This document shows positions 16,682 to 25,266 of a DNA stretch of 64,000 bases, in pieces. Below the pieces are notes generated by a model that had not been told where the DNA came from, did not search any database, and saw nothing but the letters and a program-made list of their open reading frames with translations. Source of the DNA: CAZPQK01 sp964588695 (GTDB lineage Bacteria > Krumholzibacteriota > Krumholzibacteriia > WVZY01 > JAKEHA01). Location of the stretch: assembly GCA_964588695.1 (NCBI GenBank), contig CAZPQK010000001.1:310001-374000 (forward strand). Direction: 5' to 3'. How positions within the stretch are numbered: the stretch's first letter is position 1; each line of letters begins with the position of its first letter. Position numbers and translations under genes: made by a program.

Positions 16682-17689
16682 TTGAATATTATTGGAACGA
16701 AATCTCGCGCAGCGCTTGCTGCGGTGGCGCTTGGCACCATGGTGCTGGCGTGCGTGGCGGTCGTTATCGCTGGTGCGTCTACCGACAAGGCGCTATCCGA
16801 TTACCACCCAACGACTGGTGTATCGGGAAACATTAAAAGCATTGGCTCCGACACCATGAACAACCTCATGGCGTTGTGGGCGGAAGATTTTCGCAAGTTC
16901 TATCCGAACGTGCAGGTTGAAATTGAGGGCAAGGGCTCGTCCACCGCACCTCCGGCGCTAGTCGAAGGTACGGCAACGTTCGGCCCAATGAGCCGAGCAA
17001 TGAAGTCGAAGGAAGTAGACGAGTTCGAAAAGAAGTTCGGGTATAAGCCGACGGCTATCCGAACCAGTATCGACATGCTCGCCGTCTACGTCCACAAAGA
17101 CAATCCGATCAAAGCGCTGTCGCTGGAGCAGGTCGACGCGATCTTCTCGAAAACCCGCAAGGGCGGTCTCAACAAGGACATTGTAACCTGGGGCGACTTG
17201 GGACTTACCGGAGAGTGGGCCGACAAAAAGATCAGTCTTTACGGTCGCAACTCGGCATCGGGTACCTACGGTTATTTCAAGCAGCATGCTTTGTTCAAAG
17301 GCGACTTTAAAGACTCGGTGAAGGAACAGCCTGGTAGCGCATCTGTCGTTCAAGGTATTGCTAGCGACAAGTACGGTGTCGGCTACAGTGGTATCGGCTA
17401 CAAAACGGCCGACGTTCGCGCGGTTCCGCTGAGTGTTGGCGACAAGGGTTCCATCCCCGCGACTCCTGAGTACGCTTACTCGGGTGAGTATCCTCTCGCG
17501 CGCTTTCTCTACCTTTACGTAAACCGCAAGCCCGGCGCCGACCTGGATCCATTGCGTAAAGAGTTTCTAAAGTTTCTGCTAAGCAAGCAGGGACAGGAAA
17601 GTGTTGTTAAGGATGGCTACTTTCCAATTAACCAACGGATCGCAAGTCAGGAAATGGACAAGCTAGGGATCGAAATCAGTGGACTCTAG
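16682..17689 (+). CDS. pstS: Phosphate ABC transporter substrate-binding protein PstS
   Basis: 335 residues from the TTG at 16682, preceded by AGGAGGG. The frame extends upstream to an ATG at 16565, but that stretch runs through the Pho-box repeats and promoter and is not coding. An N-terminal signal/anchor (AALAAVALGTMVLACVAVV) is followed by a type-II periplasmic binding fold with phosphate-contact loops SIGSDTM, GSSTAPPAL, NSASGTYGYF and PGSASVV. It delivers phosphate to PstCA. First and probably most expressed gene of pstSCAB, since a hairpin lies between it and pstC. Confidence 0.94.
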   Translation: MNIIGTKSRAALAAVALGTMVLACVAVVIAGASTDKALSDYHPTTGVSGNIKSIGSDTMNNLMALWAEDFRKFYPNVQVEIEGKGSSTAPPALVEGTATFGPMSRAMKSKEVDEFEKKFGYKPTAIRTSIDMLAVYVHKDNPIKALSLEQVDAIFSKTRKGGLNKDIVTWGDLGLTGEWADKKISLYGRNSASGTYGYFKQHALFKGDFKDSVKEQPGSASVVQGIASDKYGVGYSGIGYKTADVRAVPLSVGDKGSIPATPEYAYSGEYPLARFLYLYVNRKPGADLDPLRKEFLKFLLSKQGQESVVKDGYFPINQRIASQEMDKLGIEISGL

Positions 17690-17730
17690 ATTCTTTCCTG
17701 ATAGACTTCTTGGGTCCAACTGACCCTCCT

Positions 17731-17760
17731 GGATGGGTGGTGCTTGCGCCACCCATCCTT
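17731..17760 (+). terminator. Intercistronic hairpin between pstS and pstC
   Basis: Perfect 10-bp stem GGATGGGTGG / CCACCCATCC with an 8-base loop and TTT after it. It sits 41 bases after pstS and just before the pstC start, so it likely acts as a leaky terminator or 3' stabiliser giving more PstS than permease. It also rules out the pstC start at 17733, which would lie inside the stem. Confidence 0.75.
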
Positions 17761-17768
17761 TCGAACTC

Positions 17769-20327
17769 ATGCAGAACAAACCAAGGCAACGACGCTTCGA
17801 AACCAAGCGATCTGTCATCTTTGCGGATCGCTTTTCGACGTTTCTAATTACTACCGGCGGTCTCGGGACTATCCTCGCGGTCCTCGGTGTAATGTTGTTC
17901 CTGGTTTCGGTCGTCGTACCGCTCTTCCTTCCCGGGTCGAAAGAAACCGTCAGCTCCACACAGTTGGACATTGCCAACACGCCTATACGTGTGGGGACCG
18001 ACGAGTATCGAACCATGGGGTGGGCGCTTTTTAGGGACGGAGACGTAAGCGTATTTCGACTCGCCGACGGCACTCCAATAGACACTGTTTCCATTCCTAT
18101 CGACGCGCCCATTACGGCCGTCGATTTTTCATTGCAGAGCGACGACTGTGTCCTTGGCCTCGCCAACGGCAAGTTGTGGATGGGCGCCATCGGGATTCGA
18201 TCGACCTTTATTGACAAGGCAACGCTTTCTCAAGAAATCAATGACAACACCATCGTTGATGGTGCAATGGTCGCGCCGATTCCCGGCGGGCAACTTAGAC
18301 GACAGCAGCTTTTTGCTAGTTTTACCGAACCGGTACTTGCTGCCACCGACAGTGCGACGATCGTCGCGCTCGACATGCTGGTGGACGACGAAGTCGTAGT
18401 TGCAGCGGTGACCATCAACGATGATGTCGCGCTGCTGCGCGTCGTGGAACGCGAAAACTTCTTAACCGGCGAGACAACCAGCACGGTTGAACGTTCGGTT
18501 ATACCTTCCAAAGAAAACTCCTCCGCACAAACCAGTTTTGTGTTTCTCGACGGCACCGGTCGCCAGCTACTGGTCATCGGTGCCGACGGCAGATTGCTTC
18601 GCTTCGACATCAGCGACCCCGACGACGCGACTCTGGTCGAATCGCTGCAAGTTGCAGACGGCAGCGCCGCGATTACCGCTGTCGAGCAGCTGATTGGGAA
18701 ATCGACACTGCTGGTTGGCGATAAAGACGGAACGGTATCGACGTGGTTTACCGCAAACGTCGGAAGCGCTGCCAACGAAGATGGCTTAACCACGGTGCGG
18801 CCGCGCGCGGTTCGCGGCAACGGAACAAGTGTTGTGGTCTTGTCATCGTCCCCACGGACTCGGGTGTTTGCGGTTGCGCATCCCCACGAAATCGACATTT
18901 ATCAGGCAACGACCAATGCGAAACTACTAACGCTTTCCGTCGAAAGCGACGAGACGATTCAACTGCTAACCATCACACCGAAAGACGACGGCGTGGTGGC
19001 AGTTACCAACAAGCGCGTGCTCCACTGGAAAATCGACCAGGGTTATCCCGAAGCTACGCTCGCGTCGTTGTTCCGACCGGTTTGGTATGAAGGTTACGGA
19101 GAGCCGGAGCACGTTTGGCAATCGTCTAGCGGTACCGACGACTTCGAACCCAAGCTGGGAATGTGGCCCCTGGTGTTTGGAACGCTAAAGGCAACGTTCT
19201 ACAGTATGCTGTTTGGAGCACCCCTGGCATTGCTGGCCGCCTTGTTCGGCAGCGAGTTTCTCGCGCCGTCCTTGCGGTCGCGAGTCAAGACGTTGATCGA
19301 GTTTATGGCCGGCCTGCCTAGCGTCGTGCTGGGTTTTCTGGCCGCCCTGGTCTTCGCACCCTTTGTGCAGAAAGTACTGCCTGCTTCGCTCGCCGTTTTT
19401 TTTACGGTACCACTTGCAATGCTGGTCGCCGCTTACCTTTGGCAACTACTTCCCAACGAGTGGGCAACGCGGCTTGATCGCTACCGGCTTATGTTCTTAC
19501 TCGCAGTTCTTCCCGTCGGCGTCGCGTGGGGTTTTTCGGTGGGGCCGAACGTCGAACGATGGCTGTTTGTCGGTGACCTGCGGCTGTGGCTTAACGGAAA
19601 TGAAGGATCACCGGTCGGCGGTTGGACCATCCTGTTCTTGCCCATCGCTGCCATGTTGGTGATTACGGTAATCACGCGCTCGCTGGGGCCCTGGTCTCGG
19701 TCGGTAATCGGCGCGTGGAATCCCCGCCAGGTTGCATTGTTTGATATTTGCCGATTCCTGGTGGGCGCTGTCCTTACCGTTGCCATAGCGTTCTTCGCCG
19801 CGTCGGCGTTAACCCAACTGGGGTTGGACTCTCGCGGCGCAGCGCGATTCTTTGATACCTACGTTCAGCGTAACGCATTGATTGTCGGAGTGGTCATGGG
19901 GTTCGCGATTATCCCGATTATCTATACGATCGCCGAAGACGCGCTGTCGTCTGTCCCCGACCACCTCCGCGCGGCGTCGTTGGGTGCAGGTGCAACCAAG
20001 TGGCAAACCGCAACGCGAATCGTGATCCCCGCCGCCATGAGCGGGTTGTTTTCGGCGTTAATGATCGGGCTGGGACGTGCCGTTGGCGAAACTATGATCG
20101 TGTTGATGGCGGCCGGTAACACCCCCATACTCGACATCAATATATTTAGCGGGTTCCGTACGCTTTCGGCCAACATCGCAGTCGAACTTCCCGAGGCGGT
20201 TAGAAACAGCACCCACTACCGGACGTTGTTTTTTTCGGCGCTGATTCTGTTCGCGATGACATTTGTGATTAATACCGTGGCCGAGACCGTCAGAATGCGT
20301 TTTCGCAAACGGTCATCCCAGTTGTAG
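17769..20327 (+). CDS. pstC: Phosphate ABC transporter permease PstC, long form with propeller-like periplasmic insert
   Basis: 852 residues, almost three times classical PstC (~300). TM1 (about 20-50, ILAVLGVMLFLVSVVVPLFL) is followed by a ~430-residue periplasmic domain of repeated beta segments (RFDISDPDDATLVES, LLVGDKDGTVSTW, RVLHWKIDQ), consistent with a WD40/propeller. The permease core then begins (ATFYSMLFGAPLALLAALFG). The ATP-binding-subunit contact (EAA) loop is EDALSSVPDHLRAASLGAGA. Long PstC forms of this kind are known in gamma-proteobacteria. The ATG at 17769 lies past the hairpin. It pairs with PstA and PstB to import phosphate; the role of the insert is unknown. Confidence 0.92.
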   Translation: MQNKPRQRRFETKRSVIFADRFSTFLITTGGLGTILAVLGVMLFLVSVVVPLFLPGSKETVSSTQLDIANTPIRVGTDEYRTMGWALFRDGDVSVFRLADGTPIDTVSIPIDAPITAVDFSLQSDDCVLGLANGKLWMGAIGIRSTFIDKATLSQEINDNTIVDGAMVAPIPGGQLRRQQLFASFTEPVLAATDSATIVALDMLVDDEVVVAAVTINDDVALLRVVERENFLTGETTSTVERSVIPSKENSSAQTSFVFLDGTGRQLLVIGADGRLLRFDISDPDDATLVESLQVADGSAAITAVEQLIGKSTLLVGDKDGTVSTWFTANVGSAANEDGLTTVRPRAVRGNGTSVVVLSSSPRTRVFAVAHPHEIDIYQATTNAKLLTLSVESDETIQLLTITPKDDGVVAVTNKRVLHWKIDQGYPEATLASLFRPVWYEGYGEPEHVWQSSSGTDDFEPKLGMWPLVFGTLKATFYSMLFGAPLALLAALFGSEFLAPSLRSRVKTLIEFMAGLPSVVLGFLAALVFAPFVQKVLPASLAVFFTVPLAMLVAAYLWQLLPNEWATRLDRYRLMFLLAVLPVGVAWGFSVGPNVERWLFVGDLRLWLNGNEGSPVGGWTILFLPIAAMLVITVITRSLGPWSRSVIGAWNPRQVALFDICRFLVGAVLTVAIAFFAASALTQLGLDSRGAARFFDTYVQRNALIVGVVMGFAIIPIIYTIAEDALSSVPDHLRAASLGAGATKWQTATRIVIPAAMSGLFSALMIGLGRAVGETMIVLMAAGNTPILDINIFSGFRTLSANIAVELPEAVRNSTHYRTLFFSALILFAMTFVINTVAETVRMRFRKRSSQL

Positions 20328-20330
20328 AAA

Positions 20331-22061
20331 ATGACGAACTCTACCGAGCACAACCAAACGAGAACCCGAAGCCGTCGCAGAACCTCGCTGCTTGCACGTG
20401 GCGAAACCATGGTGTGGCTAACCGGCGGCGCGTTGGTCGTTTGTATTGCGATGATCGTCGGCTTGTTGACATTGATTGCGGCACAGGGCGCCAGCACGTT
20501 CTGGCCGCGCAAACTGGTGCAGATCGAAATGCCGGACGGTGTGTACCTTGGCGAAGTGACCCGGCATGACGAGTTTCTGCTAACCGACTCTCAGGTCGAA
20601 GCGCTTCCCGAGCGCGTTGCCGAAACTGCGCGAGCGCGAATGCAGGCTGGTCAGATCAAGGCGGGTCGGAGATTGCTTCGAACCGGTAACTATGACGTTA
20701 CTAACTCGCACTTCCATTGGGTTAACGACATGGAAGTTGTCCGCGAAACAAATCCGGAATGGGCCATCATCGCGGAACGACTTGCGTGGGGAATTTTTAT
20801 CGGTACGCCACAGGAGTTTCGAATAGACGGCGCAACCGTGGCGGAAGGCCCGGAAGCAACTTGGAACGCCTTCCAGCAGCATCACGACGACTTGTCGAAA
20901 CGCCACGAAAAGATCGTCGATATACAGAAACATGACTTTGGACGCTTGTACGCGAAACAAGAGAAGGCTCGGCTGGCGCTGCTAGGAGCCGAACTTGAGC
21001 ACGGCTCCGGTTCCGATGCCGTTCGCGCGGCAACGGCCGAACTAGAGCGGATAACTGCCGAGACCGAATCCAAGAAGCAACAGCTTTCCGACAGAATACG
21101 ATCCCTTACTCAGGAAAACGAGCGCTTCGCTTTGGTGATGACAACTGCCCAAGGGCAGTCGGCGACGCTGAAACCTGGCGAAATCGTTCGCGCCTACCCG
21201 GCCAACCAGATTGGTTTGGGCGGCAAGCTTGCCGTCTACGCGTCGCGGTGGAAAGAGTTTCTTACCGCCGACCCGCGACAAGCCAATAGCGAGGGTGGAG
21301 TCTGGCCTGCGATTGTTGGAACCGTCATCATGACGTTATTAATGTCTATCGCCGTCGTTCCGTTTGGTGTACTGGCGGCGCTCTACTTGCGGGAATACGC
21401 CAAGAAGGGCGCGATGGTTAGTATTGTACGGATTTCGGTTAACAACTTAGCCGGTGTGCCCAGCATCGTGTTTGGGGTGTTTGGACTTGGGTTCTTTTGC
21501 TACATCATGGGAGCGTCCATCGACCAGTTGTTTTTTGCGGCAAAGTTACCCAACCCGACATTCGGGAAGGGTGGCGTGCTGTGGGCATCGCTAACTCTCG
21601 CTTTGCTGACTCTTCCGGTCGTGATCGTTGCCACCGAAGAGGCACTTTCCGCGGTTCCCGATTCTATGCGAGCCGGGTCGTACGCCTGCGGTGCCAGTAA
21701 GTGGCAAACCATCCGCAGGATTGTACTTCCGCGCGCGATGCCCGGAATCATGACAGGCCTGATTCTGGCCATGGCTCGCGGAGCGGGCGAGGTAGCCCCG
21801 CTGATGCTTGTGGGAGCGGCCAAACTGGCTCCAGAACTACCGATTGACGGCGTATTCCCGTTCTTACACGCCGAACGAAGCTTCATGCACCTGGGGTTTC
21901 ATATTTATGATGTCGGATTTCAAAGCCAAAATAGCGAAGCAGCAAAACCGATGGTGTATACTACCACCCTGCTGTTGATCACGATTATTGCCACACTGAA
22001 CGTCGCGGCCATCTGGATACGGGGTCGCTTGCGGCGGCGCTTTGTAGGGAGCAAGTTTTAA
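20331..22061 (+). CDS. pstA: Phosphate ABC transporter permease PstA, long form with periplasmic coiled coil
   Basis: 576 residues against ~300 for classical PstA. TM1 at about 28-48 (TGGALVVCIAMIVGLLTLIA), then a ~280-residue periplasmic insert. The insert includes a charged coiled coil (AKQEKARLALLGAELEH, ELERITAETESKKQQLSDRI). The permease core follows (GVWPAIVGTVIMTLLMSIAV) with EAA loop EEALSAVPDSMRAGSYACGA. Start three bases after the pstC stop. The matching enlargement of both permeases suggests the two inserts form one periplasmic assembly, perhaps docking PstS or signalling to PhoR; that is inference. Confidence 0.92.
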   Translation: MTNSTEHNQTRTRSRRRTSLLARGETMVWLTGGALVVCIAMIVGLLTLIAAQGASTFWPRKLVQIEMPDGVYLGEVTRHDEFLLTDSQVEALPERVAETARARMQAGQIKAGRRLLRTGNYDVTNSHFHWVNDMEVVRETNPEWAIIAERLAWGIFIGTPQEFRIDGATVAEGPEATWNAFQQHHDDLSKRHEKIVDIQKHDFGRLYAKQEKARLALLGAELEHGSGSDAVRAATAELERITAETESKKQQLSDRIRSLTQENERFALVMTTAQGQSATLKPGEIVRAYPANQIGLGGKLAVYASRWKEFLTADPRQANSEGGVWPAIVGTVIMTLLMSIAVVPFGVLAALYLREYAKKGAMVSIVRISVNNLAGVPSIVFGVFGLGFFCYIMGASIDQLFFAAKLPNPTFGKGGVLWASLTLALLTLPVVIVATEEALSAVPDSMRAGSYACGASKWQTIRRIVLPRAMPGIMTGLILAMARGAGEVAPLMLVGAAKLAPELPIDGVFPFLHAERSFMHLGFHIYDVGFQSQNSEAAKPMVYTTTLLLITIIATLNVAAIWIRGRLRRRFVGSKF

Positions 22062-22062
22062 T

Positions 22063-22986
22063 ATGGAAACCAGCCGAGGCATGATGGAGGACCCCTTGGA
22101 TAACGATGCCGAAATGCCGGCCGAAACAGTCATGGATGCAAACCGCAAAGCGATGGGGTCATCCGATCGATTGGCCGCAATCGCAAGCGGTCAACACGTC
22201 CAGTCAAGCATCCATAGCGAGCTTGCCGATGAACGGGCGGTTGTCGAGACAACCGACTTTGCTTTTTGGTACGGACCCAAAAAAGCGCTCCACGATATCA
22301 GCATGGTCATACCGGAAGGAAAGATCACCGCGATCATTGGACCGTCGGGATGTGGAAAATCTACTTTGTTGCGATCGATTAACCGGCTGAACGACTTGCT
22401 GGACGACATTCAAATTGGCGGCGACATTCTTCTCAACGGCGATTCTATTTACGGCAAGGGCGTCGATGTCATCGAGCTGCGCAAGCGCATGGGAATGGTG
22501 TTCCAAAAGTCGAACCCGTTTCCCATGAGCATATACGAGAACGTCGTATATTCGTTGCGCGTCGACGGAGTGCGCGACAAACAAGTGCTGGACGAAGTCT
22601 GCGAACGCAGTTTGCGAGGTGCGGCGTTGTGGGACGAAGTCAAGGATCGGCTACAGGACAACGCTCTTGGTCTGTCGGGCGGACAGCAGCAGCGGCTTTG
22701 CATTGCGCGAGCGATCGCTAGCGAGCCGGAAGTATTGTTAATGGATGAACCCTGCTCGGCTCTTGACCCGCTAGCAACCGGCAAGATCGAAGACCTAATG
22801 GAGCAGTTGAAGGGCGAATATTCGATCGTAATCGTTACCCACAACATGCAACAAGCTGCGCGGGTCAGCGACTACACCGCTTTTATGTACTTGGGGCATT
22901 TGATCGAGTACGGTCCTACTGCGGACATATTCATGAAACCAAACCTTCCCGAAACTGCTGACTATGTCACTGGAAGGTTTGGTTAG
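22063..22986 (+). CDS. pstB: Phosphate ABC transporter ATP-binding protein PstB
   Basis: 307 residues, one base after pstA. Walker A GPSGCGKST (93-101), Q-loop MVFQKSNPFP, signature LSGGQQQR, Walker B LLMDEPCSALDP and the switch His in IVTHNMQQA. It powers phosphate import and, with PhoU, reports transport state to PhoR. There are about 50 residues before the usual PstB start; this hydrophilic extension has several Met codons (22063, 22081, 22084, 22153), so the real start could be later. Last gene of the operon. Confidence 0.95.
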   Translation: METSRGMMEDPLDNDAEMPAETVMDANRKAMGSSDRLAAIASGQHVQSSIHSELADERAVVETTDFAFWYGPKKALHDISMVIPEGKITAIIGPSGCGKSTLLRSINRLNDLLDDIQIGGDILLNGDSIYGKGVDVIELRKRMGMVFQKSNPFPMSIYENVVYSLRVDGVRDKQVLDEVCERSLRGAALWDEVKDRLQDNALGLSGGQQQRLCIARAIASEPEVLLMDEPCSALDPLATGKIEDLMEQLKGEYSIVIVTHNMQQAARVSDYTAFMYLGHLIEYGPTADIFMKPNLPETADYVTGRFG

Positions 22987-23092
22987 GCTCTCTTGAGAGA
23001 GATCGGACCTTAACGACAATTCCCAATTGCTTCCAGCGACGCGAGCCCACGCGTTGCCCCTGCCCTATCTCCACAGCTTTCGGCGCTTCCCG

Positions 23093-23127
23093 AGTTGCGC
23101 ACGTTTACCGTGCCACGGTGCGCAACT
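23093..23127 (+). other. Hairpin in the pstB-H-NOX gap
   Basis: AGTTGCGCAC pairs perfectly with GTGCGCAACT; an alternative inner stem ACCGT/ACGGT is possible. No T run follows, so it is not a textbook terminator. It could end pst transcripts inefficiently or sit in the leader of the gas-sensor operon 93 bases before its start. Confidence 0.4.
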
Positions 23128-23179
23128 TGCAGTTCAGTCCACCAGAAGATGGCTTTGCCATCATATAACTTACGGTTTC

Positions 23180-23193
23180 ACATAAACTTATGT
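23180..23193 (+). promoter_or_regulatory. Inverted repeat upstream of the H-NOX gene
   Basis: Perfect 6-2-6 dyad ACATAA-AC-TTATGT, 26 bases before the start codon. It resembles the ACATA/TATGT dyads in the phoB-pstS control region (16562-16585), including the TTCACATA context. The binding protein is unknown. Confidence 0.4.
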
Positions 23194-23219
23194 CTGTTAC
23201 ACCGCGACTGGAGAACGGT

Positions 23220-23780
23220 ATGAAGGGAATAGTTTTCACAGTTTTTAACAAAATGGTGGAAGAAACGTTCGGGGAGAACATGTGGGAAGACCTCCTGGAC
23301 GACGTCGACCCAGAGAGCGGTGGCATTTACACTACCGCTGGCACGTACGAGGCTGGAGAGCTTCTAGGGTACGTGGGAGCACTAGCGCAGCGCACCGGGG
23401 AAGCGCCCGAGAACCTGGTCCGAGCGTTCGGCAAGTACATGCTAAAACAACTCGCCGGGGTCTATCCTCAGTTGTTTGAAGGGCACAACTTGAAAAGCTT
23501 TCTAATGAGCGTCCATGACGTTATTCATGTCGAAGTCCAGAAGCTTTATCCCGGTGCAGAACTCCCAACTTTTACCTACGAAGATCCAGGCGGCGACGAA
23601 TTGGTCATGAAGTATCAGTCCCCTCGCAAACTGTGCGTCCTCGCCGAGGGACTTATGGATGGGGCGGCAGAACACTTCAACACCAAGCTCGAACGCAAGC
23701 ACGAAACCTGCATGCACAAGGGTGACGATCATTGTCGTTTCGAGTTGAGCATTTCTGTTCCGGATGTCGTCTCTAACTGA
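23220..23780 (+). CDS. H-NOX heme-based gas (NO) sensor
   Basis: 186 residues from the ATG at 23220 (GGAG seven bases before it; an ATG at 23190 adds ten residues). Typical stand-alone H-NOX: N-terminus MKGIVFTVFNKMVEETFG, proximal heme ligand His103 in DVIHVEVQKLYPG, and the heme-propionate motif Y-x-S-x-R at Tyr132-Ser134-Arg136. The zinc site known from Shewanella H-NOX is matched position for position (Cys139, His161, Cys164, Cys172). NO-bound H-NOX usually controls a partner encoded next door; here that is the HD-GYP gene, which overlaps it by 17 bases. Cytoplasmic. Confidence 0.93.
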   Translation: MKGIVFTVFNKMVEETFGENMWEDLLDDVDPESGGIYTTAGTYEAGELLGYVGALAQRTGEAPENLVRAFGKYMLKQLAGVYPQLFEGHNLKSFLMSVHDVIHVEVQKLYPGAELPTFTYEDPGGDELVMKYQSPRKLCVLAEGLMDGAAEHFNTKLERKHETCMHKGDDHCRFELSISVPDVVSN

Positions 23781-24732
23781 GCTAAGCCCCGAGCGACTGC
23801 GGCGGAAACTCGAGCGAGAAAAGAAAGCTCGAGAGAACATCGAAGAGCTGCTAGAGACCAAGACACGAGAAGTCTTTCTTGCAAAGCAACGTGTCGAAGC
23901 CCTCAACGAAAAGCTCCACGACAGTCTGTCAGGATCTATTCACGTCCTAGCACACGTATCGGAGATGTTTAGCCCGACTCTGGGTAGTCACGCCCGTCGC
24001 GTAGCTTCACTGTGCCTCCAGATCAGCCAACAGCTCGAACTTGAACCCGACCTGTGCAAGGACGTGGAAATGGCAGGGCTGTTACATGATATCGGCAAAC
24101 TTCGACTACCCCGAAGCGTACTGGGTACGTCACCCGATGATTGGTCAGACAAACAACGCGAACTGGTGAAGTCACACGTCACACAGGGCGTAGCCATCAT
24201 TTCTATGGTCCCCAACATGGAACGGGTGTGTAAGTTCGTCGAGCATCACCACGAGAAGTTCAACGGTCGCGGCTATCCAAACCGCTTGCAGGGTGAAGAC
24301 ATTCCGTTGGGCGCCCGAATCGTATCGATAGCGAGTGCATTCGATTTTTCCCTGCACCGAATCGATCGTTATCACGACGTCACTGTCGAAACCGCCCTTG
24401 CCGCGATTCAGAGACGGACACCAAGTTCGTTTGACCCCGCAGTGGTTCATGCGCTAGCTGAAGTCATTGCTAGCGGCGGGGCCATTACCGGAGACTTAAT
24501 AGACGTCAAGCTTACCGATCTCCGACCTGGCATGAGCCTGGCACGCGACATCGTCAGCAATAGCCAGGTCATGTTGCTACCAGCTGAAGCCGTGTTGTCA
24601 GAAAAAGCCATTGAACGGCTCAACGAATACAACGAGGCTGAACCACTCACCTGTCGGATTACCATTTATCGCAAGTCCGAAGATGGCGACGAGTTGACCC
24701 CCAGAGCCGAAAGACTGCGGACCGACGAGTAA
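23764..24732 (+). CDS. HD-GYP domain protein, probable H-NOX partner (cyclic-di-GMP)
   Basis: 322 residues, starting inside the H-NOX gene. A coiled coil (10-52, REKKARENIEELLETKTREV) resembles the linkers seen in H-NOX-associated signalling proteins. The HD-GYP domain follows (55-220): HDIGK at 108-112, His138, HHHEKFNGRGYP at 161-172. The usual DG-x-GYP is NG-x-GYP and the usual V-A-D-x-F-D segment reads IASAFD, so an expected metal-ligand Asp is Ser191. A short C-terminal domain (DLRPGMSLARDIV) is also found in RpfG-like proteins. The family hydrolyses c-di-GMP; with these changes activity may be reduced, or the protein may act as a binding or regulatory version. Confidence 0.88.
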   Translation: MSSLTELSPERLRRKLEREKKARENIEELLETKTREVFLAKQRVEALNEKLHDSLSGSIHVLAHVSEMFSPTLGSHARRVASLCLQISQQLELEPDLCKDVEMAGLLHDIGKLRLPRSVLGTSPDDWSDKQRELVKSHVTQGVAIISMVPNMERVCKFVEHHHEKFNGRGYPNRLQGEDIPLGARIVSIASAFDFSLHRIDRYHDVTVETALAAIQRRTPSSFDPAVVHALAEVIASGGAITGDLIDVKLTDLRPGMSLARDIVSNSQVMLLPAEAVLSEKAIERLNEYNEAEPLTCRITIYRKSEDGDELTPRAERLRTDE

Positions 24733-25266
24733 CTACTTAAGTAGGACAAACTTCTTCACCAGAGTCGCGTCGTTCGACGTCAACCGGTACCAGTAGACTC
24801 CGCTGGGAAAGTCGGTGGCGTCGACAATTATCCGATGACTTCCCGCTGACAATGTTTCGTCGATAAGCGTAACCACTGCCCGCCCGCGAACGTCGTACAC
24901 AGTCAGGTCTACCGCGCCAGACTTCGCTAACGAAAACCGAATCGTCGTCGTCGGGTTGAACGGGTTGGGGAAGTTTTGCTCCAGGTCGAAGCGAAGCGGA
25001 ACACTGCCACCCGGTTCGGTCGCCGTGACCACTTCGCCGGTGTTATACCAGTAACCAAACGCTCCGGATATGGTCGTGGTGGCCGCCGTGCCGATGGCGG
25101 CTTGCCCGGCCGTTCCCCGCACGCCATAGTTCGTTGACGTCGCGACGTGTCCGCCGGAAGCGATGACCTTCTTGGCAAGCTGTTGCGCCCACACCGGGTT
25201 CGGGATGGTCACGACTAAGGCCGCGAACGCGGCAACGCAGCTACGGAAGCGTAGTGGACGTATCAT
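24733..25266 (-). CDS. Small secreted protein with FlgD-Ig-like sorting domain
   Basis: 177 residues: signal peptide ending at VWA, a ~60-residue Gly/Thr-rich N-terminal segment (KKVIASGGHVATSTNYGV, GTAGQAAIGTA) of a type common in this bacterial group, and a complete C-terminal sorting domain (NFPNPFNPTTTI, YDVRGRAV, FPSGVYWYRL, KKFVLLK). Little else is left for a catalytic domain, so it is probably structural or adhesive. It overlaps the end of the gene upstream by 26 bases and abuts the HD-GYP stop with no gap. Confidence 0.85.
   Translation of the reverse strand: MIRPLRFRSCVAAFAALVVTIPNPVWAQQLAKKVIASGGHVATSTNYGVRGTAGQAAIGTAATTTISGAFGYWYNTGEVVTATEPGGSVPLRFDLEQNFPNPFNPTTTIRFSLAKSGAVDLTVYDVRGRAVVTLIDETLSAGSHRIIVDATDFPSGVYWYRLTSNDATLVKKFVLLK

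Noticed and set aside
24733..24744. 12-bp perfect palindrome CTACTTAAGTAG at the junction of converging genes
   Set aside because: It is made of the last codons and stop of the sorting-domain gene; no loop or T run, most likely coincidence.
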